A DNA stretch of 64,000 nucleotides. Origin: Panagrolaimus kolymaensis. Taxonomy: Eukaryota; Nematoda; Chromadorea; Rhabditida; Panagrolaimidae. A model generated the notes under the pieces. The model was not told where the DNA came from. It saw only the letters and a program-made list of their open reading frames with translations, and did not search any database. The position numbers were made by a program, and so were the translations under genes. The stretch is taken from assembly GCA_028622995.1 (NCBI GenBank), contig JAJQJQ010000013.1:4464001-4528000 (forward strand). The letters are read 5' to 3'. Each line of letters opens with the position of its first letter. Position 1 is the first letter of the stretch. Positions 33,106 to 45,899 of the stretch are shown here, piece after piece.

Positions 33106-35440
33106 ATGTCTCACTATTATATCACATTAGATGAAGAAGCTTCTAAGAAGTTTCCTCCATTTTACAAAAAGGCTTTGAAACGTCTTCTTCAAAATGTTAA
33201 AGAAGCACCAAATTATTATATCCAAGAAAAATTATTAGATAATTTTTATCGACGATTCACAGTGATTCCTGACTTAGGAATTTATTGGAAAACGTTTGTT
33301 GTTTTATTTTTTTATTGTACCTCTTTCTTTTGCTTTCATTGTTTTAGACTTCTAGAAATTTTTTATCGTGAACAATATACTGTTGTTGTATCCAAAAAAA
33401 GAAAAGCTTTATTTAGGAAACTTTTAAAGCATTTTTATTGGGAAGAAGATGCCAGATGGCATTTACTTGGATATAAACCAGGTGTATGTATATTAAAAAT
33501 TAAATAAAGAAAATTTGTTTAAAAAAAAAATAACCTCTTTAGCTATTCCCATTTTCAAAAACCATAACTGCACCATACATTCAGGAATTAAGAGCCAGTT
33601 TGGAGACTTATTGTACTGGGAAGTGTAAAATTTTACAAAAATATTTGGAGGATTCATTAAAATTTCCTCATTCTAAACTGGAATATGCTTTAGAATTATA
33701 TATGAAATATGGAGGTAATGACTCAAAACTTTAATAGTATTTTTTATGTATGGCATAAAATCCAAAGATCCGCGATACTTTCATCTGGAAGGAATACTCA
33801 TTGTATCTTATACCACTTTTATTGTAATTTTTTTTAGCTTTTGCACCATCAAACAAAATCATTGAGCAATACAAAAAAAGTCAAATTTTGTACAAAAAAA
33901 TTATTGAAGCAGAAAGTGATGATACTAAATGGTTGCAATGTTTGATGGAAGTCAACGACGAAGAATTTATTATACAAAATTTAGAACTTAGATTAGGTCA
34001 AAATCCATGTAACAAAGTTTTATGGAAGTTATATTTTGATTTTTTAATTAAAAATAATAACAAGTTTTTTTCGTTAACATTTTCGACAAAATTTATAAAT
34101 ATTAATTATTTTAGGCTGTGTTAAATGTTTACCAACGATATTGTCGATTTTTTATTGAAGATGAAGAAATTCGAAACCAATATAAAACTGAAATATATCG
34201 ATTCAATAAACTCAAATATGATGTTTTTAAATGGCTCATAGATATAATTAAATTTGAATTTCAATTTGGTGGAAATTCTTCCATCAAAAAAGGGTTTGGA
34301 TTGCTTCACGAAGCTCTTAACACAACAACAATAAAATCCAAAGCATTATTTAAATTTGCAATAAAAATTGGAAAAAAATATGGAAATTTAGAAGAAATTT
34401 CTGAAATTATTGAAAAGAATCGTAGCAGAATTGTTTTTTCAAAATGGCATAAAATTCATGAAACATCAATGAAAAATGTCGAACTTTATTCAATTCAAAC
34501 TGAAATAAATAATTTTAATTTAAATATTTCAAATCAAAATTTTAGCTTACCCAAAACTTTTATACATTATATTATATCAAAGTCCGATTTTTGTATTAAT
34601 AACAAATTAATGCAAAGTTGCAAATATTTTGTTATAAAACAAAAGGCTATGCTAATTTGGGATTTTCATGTCGCATATATTCATGAATTTACAAATTTCA
34701 AGAAATTTATTGGAAATTCATTATATGTTAATGTATCAGAAAATTTGTTGAATGAATTTAAAAAATTATGGCTAGGAAAAAAATTGTGGATTGATTCAGA
34801 TCCGCCGATGCAAAAAATTTATTCAAAAATATCTCAAAAAATTATAAAACAATCTATAAAAGAAATAAATTTTGTTGATCAAATATTTACCATTAAAGAA
34901 TTTGAAATTATTTCTGAATCGAAAAAATTGGAAATCATTATTTTAAATTCAGTTTTTATTTTAAATCATGAAAACGGTGACGAAACTTTATTAGAAAAAA
35001 TGTTTGAAAAATTAATAAATATCAACAAATTTGAGTATGTTCTATCACATTTTTAATATTATTATTCATGAGAGCTTTTTTATAGATGGTTTAATTCAAA
35101 TAATAAGCATCATTCCAGTGAAACAATTCAAAAATTGGCATCATTTGAAAGAACATCAAAACTTGATACATTTTCAATATATTTTAATGAGATGTTTGAT
35201 CCAATTTATTTTTGGAAATTTTTAAATGTAATTTCTTAAATTTTATAATTTTAGTAATTTCCAATAAATTTATTGAAAAATGCTTCGCCAACATGTGATT
35301 GGGTTATAAATATTAATAACTCTCTTGATTTGGAATATCGAAATCGTGTCAAATCCATTATGGATCCTGCAATTGTGAATTGGAAAGCTGAAAATAAAGA
35401 TGCAACAATTTATTATGCGTTTACAGAAGATTTTTTCTAA
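33106..35440 (+). pseudogene. HAT-like / F-box-like fusion gene with two apparent lesions
   Basis: Exons 33106..33293, 33348..33483, 33543..33714, 33838..34063, 34115..35034, 35086..35227 and 35255..35440 are recognisable. The first ~290 residues have repeated W/Y-x-x-Y/F helical units (GIYWKTLLEIFYREQY, VLWKLYFDFLIKNNNK, VYQRYCRFFIEDEE) like HAT repeats of RNA-processing factors such as PRPF39. The second half has FSLPKTFIHYIISK...KLMQSCKYF, the same module as the F-box-like protein at 3600-4752. Two problems are visible. Exon 4 ends AACAA|GTTTT one base short, so exon 5 is out of frame (AAG|GT expected). Exon 7 opens with TAA where CAA would read on through 61 good codons. It is either a recent pseudogene or has assembly errors. 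Confidence 0.6.
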
Positions 35441-36491
35441 ATGTTAATACATATATCATTTTCTTTTATTTATCAAAAATACTAGAAAATGTATGTATTT
35501 AAAAAATTTTGGGTTTCGAACTTTATTTTCAAATTATGTTATTAATTTTTTTATTTTGCTCTTGTTTTATTATAACTTTTTTTTAAACAGAAAATAAATA
35601 AAATAAAAAAATGTCAATATTTTCTGCTAATCAATAAAGATGAAAGTTCTCTAATTTTTGTTGGAAGAAAATAAAAAGAGTGAAAAATTATAATTTTTTG
35701 GATGTAAAAACTGCTTCGTCGCTGCTGGATTTATCTTTAATTATGCTTTTTTTCCATTGCATTCGGTACCATCATAATTATTTACTTTTGCATTGTTGCT
35801 TTTTTTAAACCTGAATTTACCTGTATCAAGGTGGTGTTATTTTGTAATTTACATTATTAAAGTATATCATCACCAGTAGAAACTTTATTTGTTTCCAAAA
35901 AATGGTGGGAACTTTTATTTAAGTGAATTGTTTTTGCCATTTATTTACTCATTTGTTGCTTCTTCTTTTTTAACAAGGCTTGGTGTAGCGATATATTCCA
36001 AAGGTACTCGTTCTATGAATTCTGCTGCTAAATTCCTACCATTCCCAAAACCGTCGCCAAAATCAAGTCTGTTTCTTCTAATAAATATTTTGTTTGTGAA
36101 TGTTATAAAAGGCTTTTTATGTCTATTAAATATCTTATTTGAAGTGTTTCAGCTTTGAAATTCTTGTTTGAGGCATTTGAAAATAACTCATTAACTCGAT
36201 TATGCCTTTTTAAAGCTAACCGACTAATCAAAAAAAGTGATTACGATTTTCCCGAGTTGATAAAATACAAACAAATTCAAATAGCAAAGAAGAGAAGACA
36301 CAAAAAGATAAGAGAAAATTAATTTATTTAGACTTCAAAAAATATAAAATCAAATGGGTTTAATTACAATTTATTATATATTAAATATTAGACGAGAAGA
36401 GAGCGACGACGACGAGCATGACCATGACGATGATGAAGGAAGAGAACAAGAGGTGGATGAGAGCATGATCATGTTGAAGTTGAAGATGTTT
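35441..36491. other. 1 kb intergenic
   Basis: AT-rich. At 36385-36470 there is a GAC/GAT/GAA-rich stretch belonging to the 3' UTR of the next minus-strand gene. No other gene seen. Confidence 0.4.
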
Positions 36492-36725
36492 TTATTTAGG
36501 TCCAAGATAGCAGGAAACATCAGCTCGTGGCTTGGTAACACCAGGAGTGGCTCCAGCGCCATTGTTATTTGAATCAGGAGCAGATGCATTTCCACCAGAT
36601 GAAGGAGATCCAAAGGCATATTCTTCACGTTGATATCCACCTCCACCGCCACCACCGGAAGATCCACCATATGAACCACCACCACCGCCGCCACCAGGAG
36701 CCATATAAGCAGAACGATCAGCCAT
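36492..36725 (-). CDS. Small Gly-rich protein, 77 aa
   Basis: A single exon opens MADRSAYMAPGGG, carries two poly-Gly/Ser tracts, then QREEYAFGSPSSGG, an Asn/Ala/Pro stretch and the end VSCYLGPK. No signal peptide or known domain. The composition is strikingly GC-rich against the flanks. The C-terminal GPK is shared with the small protein at 17527-17712, which is also Gly/Pro-rich and of similar size, but this may be chance. Function unknown. Confidence 0.6.
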   Translation of the reverse strand: MADRSAYMAPGGGGGGGSYGGSSGGGGGGGYQREEYAFGSPSSGGNASAPDSNNNGAGATPGVTKPRADVSCYLGPK

Positions 36726-37866
36726 GATTTTGATGTTTGAGAGATGAGAGAGAGAGAAGAGAAGCAAGCACCGTTCAAGTTGAAAATATTCGTCGTCGAA
36801 TGAATGATTTTTCAAAACCACTCAAGCCTTTTATACTGAAATGAAGGATTTCATGAAAATGGCGAAAATTCATGCAAATTTTAGGGAATGTGAATAGCAA
36901 TGGTGGCTTTGCCGAAGCTGCTGCCATATTTTTTGTTTCCATATATTTAGGTGGTTTATTAATTCTTCGATATAATAATGCACAAAGAAAAGAATCCATG
37001 AAATCCAATAAAGTTGAATAAAGACCAAGATATGAAACTAAAATGATACGATGTTGTTGTGATATTGTTTTTTCTTTGTAACGCAGTTTTTGTTTAATAA
37101 AAGAAAGGTACTTGTTGTTAAGTTAATTAATTGTGTTGATAAGCATATTTTATCATACTATGAATAAGCATTGCAAGTGAATTATTAGAAGCTTCGTTTA
37201 CAAAGTTTTCAAAATCCAAATTTCACTTTATGCCTAATTATGTATGTATGCCTGTTGTGAAAAGAGATGTATGTTGTTGTTTTGAATAAAAGGTTAACCC
37301 TTTTTTCTCATTCCATTTCACTTGGAGTCTTTTCATTATGTATCTGTGATGAATCAAGCATTGTATTTGTTTTAAAAGGGTTAATCTTAACAGCGGATAA
37401 ATGCATTTAAAAAAGCTTCAATTTTAACAACTTCACAAAGCCATGTATGAACAGACATTAGATGATCTTAACGATGAATCAAGCTTTGGAGTGTAATAGC
37501 AACCGTAAAAATGAAAACGTACACAAACTAGGCAATGGTTTACCGCCCTTATTATTATCGTTAAAGTCACTAATTCAGCAAGATTAAATGATCGAATGCC
37601 TAACATGAAAAAAAGAAGGAGAAAGTAAAGTTATTGACTCAAATTCAATAACTTACAACAGAGATAAAGCCTTTATTTACAAAGCTTTTTTCAATGCTTC
37701 CTATGTACTTCAAATTTGTCGTTTTACAATAGTAAACATATATTTATTATAACAAACAAAGAAGAAAAATGACAAAAAATCATACATAAAAAAACAGTTA
37801 CAATAATCACAAAAATGAATGAACAATAACAAAATTATTTACAATCAAAAAATCAAACAACAATAA
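36726..37866. other. 1.1 kb intergenic
   Basis: AT-rich, with the 5' region of the Gly-rich gene and the 3' region of frg-1. No ORF or repeat recognised. Confidence 0.4.
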
Positions 37867-38941
37867 TCAACAAAATTTATCAGATTTTTGTTTAGCTCGT
37901 CGATCAAGTAACACTTCATGGAGATTTCCTTCACGTTGAGCTTGACGAACATCAGTTTTATCACTTCGATCATAACTAATCAGCTTGTTTTTGGTGACAA
38001 CTTTGGAATGTTGATACATTTGTTGATAGGTCATTTCACAATCTCCAGCAGCTTTTCGATCATCTGCGGGAATATAATCAGGAGCTTCTTGTCGATCTTC
38101 TTGGGTTCGTAACTAAAACAAAGATGGTTAGTAAAACAGAATACGTAGGAAGCAAACTCACGTTGAGAATTTCATCTTCTTTGACAGTCTTTGAAACAAC
38201 CATAATCAGATCTTCATAATTTGTTTTCAAGCTTAAAAATAGGCCAGAAGAAACCGATTGTACAGCACTAAGTCCCTGAAAAAAACAAGCGATAAAGGAT
38301 ATAAAACTTTTGAAGAGTGCTTACATCTTGAAATACAGCTTCAAATCGTTCTCTTGGACCAATAGCATCTGCTGTAGCAACTAAATAACCATTAGCATCA
38401 ACACCAATATACTTTCCATAACCTGTTTTCATACTAAAACACAACGGTTAATCACGACAAAAATAAAGAAAGAAACAAACCTAAACTTTGAATCATCAGG
38501 AGATTTGATTAAAGCAAAAATTTCTTCAGGATTCGGTTTTTCTCCAACTTTAACATGTGGTGCACCAAGAGTAAATTTTCCATTATCCATTGCAGCTAAA
38601 TAACGTCTTGAAGCATCTCCAGTTTCAATGGCGAAATCAGTACCACCACGAACATCCGTTTCATCACCGATTCGACGCCACCCTCCTATAAAACCATCAT
38701 GAAAAGTGTAAAAAGTAAGTTTAAGTATACCATGATCGACTTTATCTTGATCAACGATAACATTTGATTTTGATTTCTTCGTTGCTTTTCTATCAGCTTT
38801 GAATCTGAAAAAAAGAAGAGATGAAGCAATGAGTGAAATCGAAAATAGAAAGAATGGAATATGAACGAACGAATAAGAAACTTACAAAGTTTTATTTTTG
38901 AGTTTTAATCCTCCACCTTTAATATTTTTGTAATCAGACAT
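37867..38941 (-). CDS. frg-1: FRG1 homologue (actin-bundling / RNA-processing protein)
   Basis: Exons 38941..38886, 38804..38731, 38685..38481, 38433..38325, 38275..38162 and 38112..37867 join in frame to 267 residues, the usual FRG1 length (about 258). Recognised landmarks are the N-terminal MSDYKNIKGGGLKLK, the basic segment KADRKATKKSK, the fascin-like core (LAAMDNGKFTLGAPH, KTGYGKYIGVDANGYL, ADAIGPRERFEAVFQDG) and the C-terminal LHEVLLDRRAKQKSDKFC, which matches the conserved nuclear/bipartite end of FRG1. FRG1 associates with spliceosomal complexes, nucleoli and F-actin in animals. This is the clearest one-to-one orthologue besides DHX15. Confidence 0.93.
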
Positions 38942-39488
38942 CGCAAATAATTTTTGAATCAAAATTGACAGCGGTAATTCTGAAAGAAGAAAAGATGGAA
39001 GTTGAAGAAAAAGTTGATGAAACAAAACAAAAAAGCTTTGAGTAAGCATAAAATCTTTTCGCTATGAGACGACTATGGGGCATGGGAAAGAAAAGAGGAA
39101 GTTGACGACGATGATGGAAGAGATTTTTTGAATTTCATAAAAGCGTTAGACATAAATTTTCAGAAATAATTATTTTGTTTATAAAATTACTCTAAGTTTT
39201 AATCCTTTTCTAGCTCCTATTAGCCCCAATGTTAGTATTTGAGATCCATCGCTTATTGGCGCTAAACGTGTCTTTGCTTTTTGTAAAAACCTTTCAAATA
39301 ATTACCGAAACTACTGTATTCCAAAAAATTTGAAGCATTCGCAGCCATTTTTTTCGCTCACAATTTTTTTTTAGGAAATTTGCATAATTGTTTCTTCCAA
39401 GAATGTTTGAACTTCCTTCACTTTTTTTGTTGTTTGTTGTCATTCCATTCATTACTAACATCGACGACGACGACAAAGAAGAACGACG
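38942..39488. other. Intergenic, divergent 5' regions
   Basis: This lies between frg-1 (minus) and the protease (plus), so it should contain both promoters. No element is recognised. Confidence 0.4.
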
Positions 39489-40839
39489 ATGGGAAATGTT
39501 TGGTTTATCGCATTTGTTATATTTCTTCTACTAACAACTTTTCTACCATCATCATCATCAACATGGAATACAACGAAATCATCATTATTACATCAACGAC
39601 GAGAAAAACGAATTATTGGTGGTAAAATATCTGCAAATCATAAATGGACTTTTGTTGCAATGGTTGAATCTCGAGATAAGAATGAACAATGGAATGAATG
39701 CAGTGCAACTATAATATCATCTCGCCATATTTTAACTGCTGCGCATTGTATTGTTGGATTGAATTATTTAGAAAATGAAGAACTTTATGTTGTGTAAGTA
39801 CTTTTTTTGCTTTTGCTTTTGCTGTTATCTAATGCTTCGTTTTTTAGGCTCAAAAAGGAAGGATATCATCTAAGAATCAATAAATTGGGTATCAATGATA
39901 TTGAAACATTTCCAAGGGTTGAAATTCATCGAGTTTATGCTCATTTACACTTTAATGTTCAAGGAAATGATATAGCTATATTAGAAGCGAATGAAACACT
40001 TTTTGCTGATATGAAACATGTTAAACTTGCAAATAATTTTGAAGATGATTCACAAAAAAGTGTTATGGTTATGGGTTTTGGTGATTATGATGTTAATGGA
40101 AATTGTATGTTGTTTTATCTTGGTTTTTGATTGGGTTGTAGTTATTGTTGTATGTCCTATAGCTTCTAATAGGCTTGTTACTGGTACTAAAGCTACTTAT
40201 TTCTTCGATGCTTTACTGCTCATTCTCGAAATCTTGTATAACCTATAACTCGTTCATGTTTTTCTGCTTCGTTTTTACCTGTAATCTTTACTAACTTTCT
40301 TACATTTTCAGACAATAATTTGAAACCATCAACTAAATTACGAGAAATTGAAACATTTACTCATACGTTTGAAGAATGTCAAAATATATGGGAATTTCCT
40401 CTTGATCATGATACTCATATTTGTGTTGGTGAAGGTCGAAATGGTATAGCTACAGGTGATTCAGGTGGACCCATGCTTGCTCAAGCTATCAATGGTGAAT
40501 ATTATCAAATTGGTGTTGCATCTTATGGTGGAAAAAGGAATACTACATATGAAACTCGACCATGTATGTTTAGCTTTGTCGTTGCTTAATATTCCTAAAA
40601 TCTGTTTTCTTTTTTCAGCAATCTTTATGAAGCTCAACAAATTTTGTCCATGGATTGAAGCTATTACAAAACAAATGGTTAAATGTCACAAAGCCGAATT
40701 TACTGCTTCCTTTGTAATTGATGAATATCAAATTCAACCAATACTTTCAACATCTCATCCAAGTTCATCACCATTTTCAACTCGAATGATCCGTCTTCCA
40801 ATGATGCTATCAATAACTTATTTCTTATTATTTCTATGA
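39489..40839 (+). CDS. Chymotrypsin-fold serine protease with hydrophobic C-terminal tail
   Basis: Exons 39489..39793, 39848..40104, 40312..40563 and 40619..40839 join in frame to 344 residues. There is a signal peptide/anchor at residues 5-24, a basic propeptide end (RREKR) and the mature N-terminus IIGGK typical of S1 zymogens. The triad is present: His in LTAAHC, Asp in GNDIAILE, Ser in TGDSGGP. The residue six before the catalytic Ser (chymotrypsin 189) is Gly and the usual Cys191 is Ala, so trypsin-type specificity is not expected. After the catalytic domain comes a Ser/Pro linker and a hydrophobic C-terminus (MMLSITYFLLFL), suggesting a membrane or GPI anchor. The protease is probably secretory or cell-surface. 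Confidence 0.85.
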
Positions 40840-42374
40840 TAGTAGAAACACTGATTTACTGATGTATGATTAATTTGATTGATTGTGAATAAAGACTTTG
40901 TACAAATATTATTACTTTGTTTTGCATGTTTTTGTTTTTTATGTTTTTGTAATCGCCTTGATTGTCGTCTTCATAAGTTTTTTTTGTGGTATTATGTTTT
41001 GCTAATTAGTTTTTGCGGCGACTATTTACTTGCTCAATTCGGGTTTCACTTACCTAAAATGAGCTGCATATTAACTTGGATAAACCAAACTCTTCCACAT
41101 TCTTCAACTGTTGCAATTTGATTGAAGCAAAATCACTGATGTTGTTTCTTTGTTACTCAAAACAAACTTTTCTTTCTTGACCTATAACTTTTTGACTTCA
41201 TTTTTGCCCAAAACACATTTTTATTTTGCTTGCGTTTTTCATGTCTTTGTTTAGCAAAACCACTTTTAAATTTTTTCCTATCTAAACATTAACCTTGGCG
41301 CCAACCTTTATTGTTGTTTGGTTGAAAATACTCACTCACTTTATGGTTTTTTTAAACTGATTGACTGTGAAGGAATGAATGAAGTATCTTTATTTTTCTT
41401 TTCTTTTTTTTGCATGAGAAAAAAAGATAAATAAATTTTGCTTTGATTTAAATTTTTTTACGCAATCTCATGAGAAAATTTTTGATTGACTTTTTCTTGT
41501 TGATAACGTGTTTTTGGATAAAAAGCAGCTATGAAGCTCTCATGCTTTTCTTGATATTTGTGATTAGCGCTCCCAAACTATGTTGATTTTCCCATTCCCA
41601 TATTTTTTTTAGCTTTTCTCATTTATTTACAGACGACAATCGTGCCTATAAAAATGAATTTATATTTACTGAGAATTCTATTATTAAAATATTTTTTAAC
41701 TTTCCTTTTTCGAAGTTTTTTTTGTTATGCTAAGCTTCGGCTAACGCAAAATTTTACAATCATTTTATCTAAATTTTTTATATTAAAGTATTTTTTAAAA
41801 CTCATCTTTATTTCTAGCTTTGCGAATTACTTTTTTTTCTCTGGCTGATCGATATCTTTTTTTTCACTAATCCAAAAATTGCCCTTGATTTTTCTTCTTT
41901 AAAAAGTCTTCTCCAAAAAAAAATAATTGACTCACTGCAGAAATATTTCTCCCATGGAAGGAGAAGAAGATAAGCTATTCATCACATCCATATCCAGTCA
42001 ACATTTTTTTCGTTTTTTTTACTCCAATTTTTTATTCCTTCTCACTTCTTTTTTTTTTATGTTTTGATTTTATCTTGGAACATGTTTCTTTTAAAATAAA
42101 ATAATAACGCGGGTATTAGCAACAGCAACGGCGATGACTTTGACATAAAAAAATTTATAATCTTTATTTTTTATGATTGTCAAGAATCCGGAAAATAATA
42201 AAATAAAATGCTTGTTTTTTCTTTTACTTTTTCTTAATTTTTTTTCGTGTTTCCGCTTTCTTTTTGAGGTTCAAAGAAAGGTTAATAAGTTTTTCGGTAT
42301 CCAATTTTTTTCGAAAATTTAGAATTTTACTATTTTTTTATTGTTAAAAATAGCGGCGTTAAGTTATTTTTTAG
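40840..42374. other. 1.5 kb intergenic
   Basis: T-rich on the + strand, with no convincing exon. It ends in TTTTTTAG directly abutting the ATG at 42375, consistent with trans-splicing. Confidence 0.4.
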
Positions 42375-44152
42375 ATGTCAACATTTCAAGCTAAACCATT
42401 GACATTAGATGATGATGAGTCACCAACTACACCCAAATCGATAACAACAACTAAAGCATCATCAGCTCGTCCTTCTCCACCTCCTCCGCCACCTCCATCA
42501 ACATCCCAAAGAGGAATTCAGAGAGTAGCCCTTGCTCCATGTTTTCCACCATTACATGCTCCATATCCATCCATACTTTGTCGAAGCCCGTCAAAAACAC
42601 CATTTTTTAGTTCACATAATTTTTTGGGTTTTCTTCTTTTTAATTTAGTTGCTGCATGCGTTTTTCTTCCAATCCTCGCAGTTAATGTTACTGTATATTT
42701 GCTGCCTGTGGATAATCAACTTTATAATAATTTGATACCGGTAAGAATGGATTTATTTTAACATTTTTAATCCCTGTTTTTTTCACACTTTTTTTGCAGG
42801 GTTTTAATTTAACTAAAATGCAATTAATTGGTATTTTTGTTTTTGTTTGCGCTGATTTATTTTTATATCTCATCGTCTATTTTACTGCAAATTATAGCAA
42901 TGTCTTTTATGGTTGCTCCACTGTAAGGCTTTTCTTAATTCATGTTTCCGAAAGAAAATGAAAAAATAATAAGAGATTTAAAAAATTGTTTTATTTTAGG
43001 AAATGAATTACAAAGTTTTTACTGGCACTCAATTCATCCCAATTATTCTAATTATAAGGCTTTTACAACCTTTAACTGTAATGAATGATCAAATGTCTGA
43101 AGGTTAGATTACTCAAATTTTTCCTCATCTACAAAGGTTTTGTTGATAAATACAAATTCCATAAAACACTTTTTTTACTCAGAATCACAAAACATTCCCA
43201 AACAAAAGTTTTAAACTTTTTTCTGCTACAAAAGCTTTTTGTTATAAAAATTTTAGCCCGTTTTATTATTTTAATTTTGGCAAAATTATAGTTGATAATG
43301 TTTTTATATGGAGTCTCAGATGTTTGATTTGTTTATTTTTATTTGTTTCAATCATGCCCATTTTATACACAGAAGTTAGGCTTCTTCGTGGAGTCAATGG
43401 CCTTCCTCCATCAAATTATTATGGTAATTTCCATTTTTTTTTTGCTTTTAAAACAACTTTAAAAATAAATCTTTATTTTTTTCTAGATTTTTATAATCCC
43501 CAAAAAGATCAACAAATTATTTCGCATAAACGCAAAATGCCAGGTTAGTTAAGAAAACCTTTTCACTTGAAACAAAATTAATTTACTTCACTTGTAAAAT
43601 TTTTTTTCAGCATTTTTATTTTTCGCTCTCAAAGTTACTTTGCTATTTTGTTTTTTACTTGAAATGTCCGTAATTAATTTCGGTATCATTTCTCCAATGT
43701 CCATTGATTATCCTTTGATATTTTCTGCAGCAAATTTAATATTCATTTTTTATTCTCATCGTCCCATTATTGTTAAATATAATATTATGGAAACTGGAAA
43801 GTAAGTCTAAAATTTTTTTGCCGAGGCTCTTAGTTATAAAAATTTATTTTTCCAAAGAAAAAATACTGTAAAAATCCTAAAAAAATTGTGACTTTTTCAA
43901 ATTTGAATATTTTGAGTAAATTTTAAATTTTTCAGAACAGCAATTACCAGTGAATTTGGTTGCATCGATGGTCGAAGATGTTGCAACAAATATCGACCAA
44001 ATAAATTATTAGCTTATGAAAGAACTGAAACCACATTCCTTCAAACTGCAAGTTGCGAATATACATTTTATTCACAAAAAGAAACACCCAAATGGTTGCA
44101 ATTTAAATTAAATAAATTAATAAGAAAATCACCAAGAATAAACAAATTCTAA
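42375..44152 (+). CDS. Multi-pass membrane protein with Pro-rich N-terminus
   Basis: Exons 42375..42740, 42800..42922, 43000..43102, 43292..43423, 43487..43543, 43611..43800 and 43936..44152 join in frame to 395 residues. Residues 1-78 are cytosolic and Thr/Ser/Pro-rich with an eight-proline run. Six hydrophobic segments follow, for example FLGFLLFNLVAACVFLPILA, LIGIFVFVCADLFLYLIVY and LIFSAANLIFIFYS. The C-terminal ~70 residues are cytosolic with RRCCNKYRP and aromatic/basic patches. The spacing does not fit the nematode 7TM chemoreceptors, and I recognise no family. Intron lengths (59-189 bp) are typical for the window. Confidence 0.7.
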
Positions 44153-44536
44153 AATTTATCTCAATTTTTTTTATTGTATATTTGTTATAACTTTTTACGT
44201 GCAATAAAAAATATTTTCTCCGAAAGCATAAAATAATATTTGATACTTAAATAAAAAATACAACAACGACTTTTTTTTTATGTATAAACATTAATGGCAT
44301 GTGATTTTGCAAGTATAAACTTTGATTTGGCTTTTAAAAATAAAACAACCAAAAAAGTTTTAAAAAAAGTAGGTAGATAGTTATTAACTTTTTTCTAAGA
44401 AATACATATGTTCCACCAAATTAAAATTTAATATTTATTTACTTTTTTATTTCCAAAAATTTTGTTGCTTTTTTTTTATTTACTCTAAAGAAATTTTCTT
44501 AGCACATTGAGAAAGAAAGAAACTTTTCCTAAAAAA
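44153..44536. other. Intergenic
   Basis: AT-rich, with AATAAAAAAT at about 44200 as the likely polyadenylation signal of the multi-pass gene. Confidence 0.4.
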
Positions 44537-45714
44537 ATGTCGTCGGCGGATATATTAAAGATCGATGAAAAATATACTATTGAAGATTTAAATGATTATG
44601 GTAAATGGTTAGGATTTAATTCAATCATAATTCTTGTTCTCAACACTTTCGCTGGTTATATTGTTTTTAAGCATTCCACGCCAGCGATGGGAAGATATAA
44701 ACATTATATTTTATTGACAATTATTTCAGCCACAATTATGGATTTTCATGCAACGTTTATTTTTGGAATTTACCCAACCTTTCCATTGCCTGGGTTTTGT
44801 GGGGCTTGAATGGTTTCAAGGCATTTGGATTATTTTTGGGGTGAAATCGTGCAATATGTAAAATAATAAAATAATATTAAAGAAATTTTTTTAAAATAAT
44901 AATTATTGCTTTTTTTAGTTTCTGATTCATCAAACTCTAAGCTTTTGTGGAATTTCATTATTGATTTGTATATTTTATCGTTATGAGGTAATGAAAGACA
45001 ACGTAAAAATTTTTCATTCATGGCATGGAATTTTTTCCATTGATATTATTATTTTAATATATCCTCTTCCAACAAATTTAATATTTATTTTAACCCTCGA
45101 AGATCACAATGTAACTTTGGAATATGTAAAAAATATTGCGCCAAATATGTTCGATTTATACCAAAATGGACCATGCAATTGTTTTCGAATAGAAAAATCT
45201 TTGCCATATCTAATTGTAGCAACTTTAAATATTATTCTTGTTTGGCTCACAGGACTTTATTTTACAATAAAAACAATTAAAATTATGGGATCAAAAAAAT
45301 CTTTATTGACAGTAGGAACTTATAAACTTTATAAACAATTTACTTTGTCTTTAATAATTCAATCAATTATTCCATTCGTTTGTATTTTTCTTCCAATTTT
45401 TATTATGATGATTGCATTTTTATTAATGTTGGATAATACTAAAGGTAAAAAAAAAATTGTTTTAAACCAAATTTGAAATCCTCAATTTGTCCATATTTTT
45501 TTTCAGTTTTTGCATCATTTGCATTTCAAGGATTATATTTTCATTCTGTTGTTAAAATAGTTCCACCATTATTTTAACGATAAAAGGATATCGACAGGCT
45601 TTGATTAATATTTTGTTGAAACCATTATTTTGTTGTTATAAACCAAAGCCAAGAAATGAAATGCCAAAATCCATTACCATTGGAACAACTGTCGCTGCCA
45701 TAGCTCCAACATAA
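44537..45714 (+). pseudogene. Serpentine (7TM) chemoreceptor, Srh/Str-like, frameshifted
   Basis: It starts MSSADILKIDEKYTIEDL. TM1-2 are clear, and the Srh-like SATIMDFHATFIFGIYPTFP follows. Past GFCG the frame hits TGA. Shifting one base gives LEWFQGIWIIFG, and a shift back at the next G-run restores EIVQY before an acceptor at 44918. The second exon (44919 on) carries FHSWHGIFSIDIIILIYPLP and TYKLYKQFTLSLIIQSIIPF, typical of the Srh group. The C-terminal region again needs a shift after FHSVVK to read TIILTIKGYRQALI through to the TAA at 45714. Three breaks, two of them at G homopolymers, point to a pseudogene or to sequencing errors. Confidence 0.65.
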
Positions 45715-45899
45715 ATAAAACCCAAAATTTTAAAAGTTTAATAAATTTGTTGTCAAAAATTTTTGTTGTTACATAAAATTGAATGCTTTTTATATTCAAA
45801 ATTAGCTTCATTACTCTATCATTTTTTAAATCAAAAATTTTTTTTTGGGATTTTGGTTTTTGACAGTAAAACAATTTTTATTTACATTTGATCACAAAA

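Noticed and set aside
35889..36158. Possible exon reading LGVAIYSKGTRSMNSAAKF
   Set aside because: It looks slightly coding, but there are no partner exons, start or recognised family nearby.
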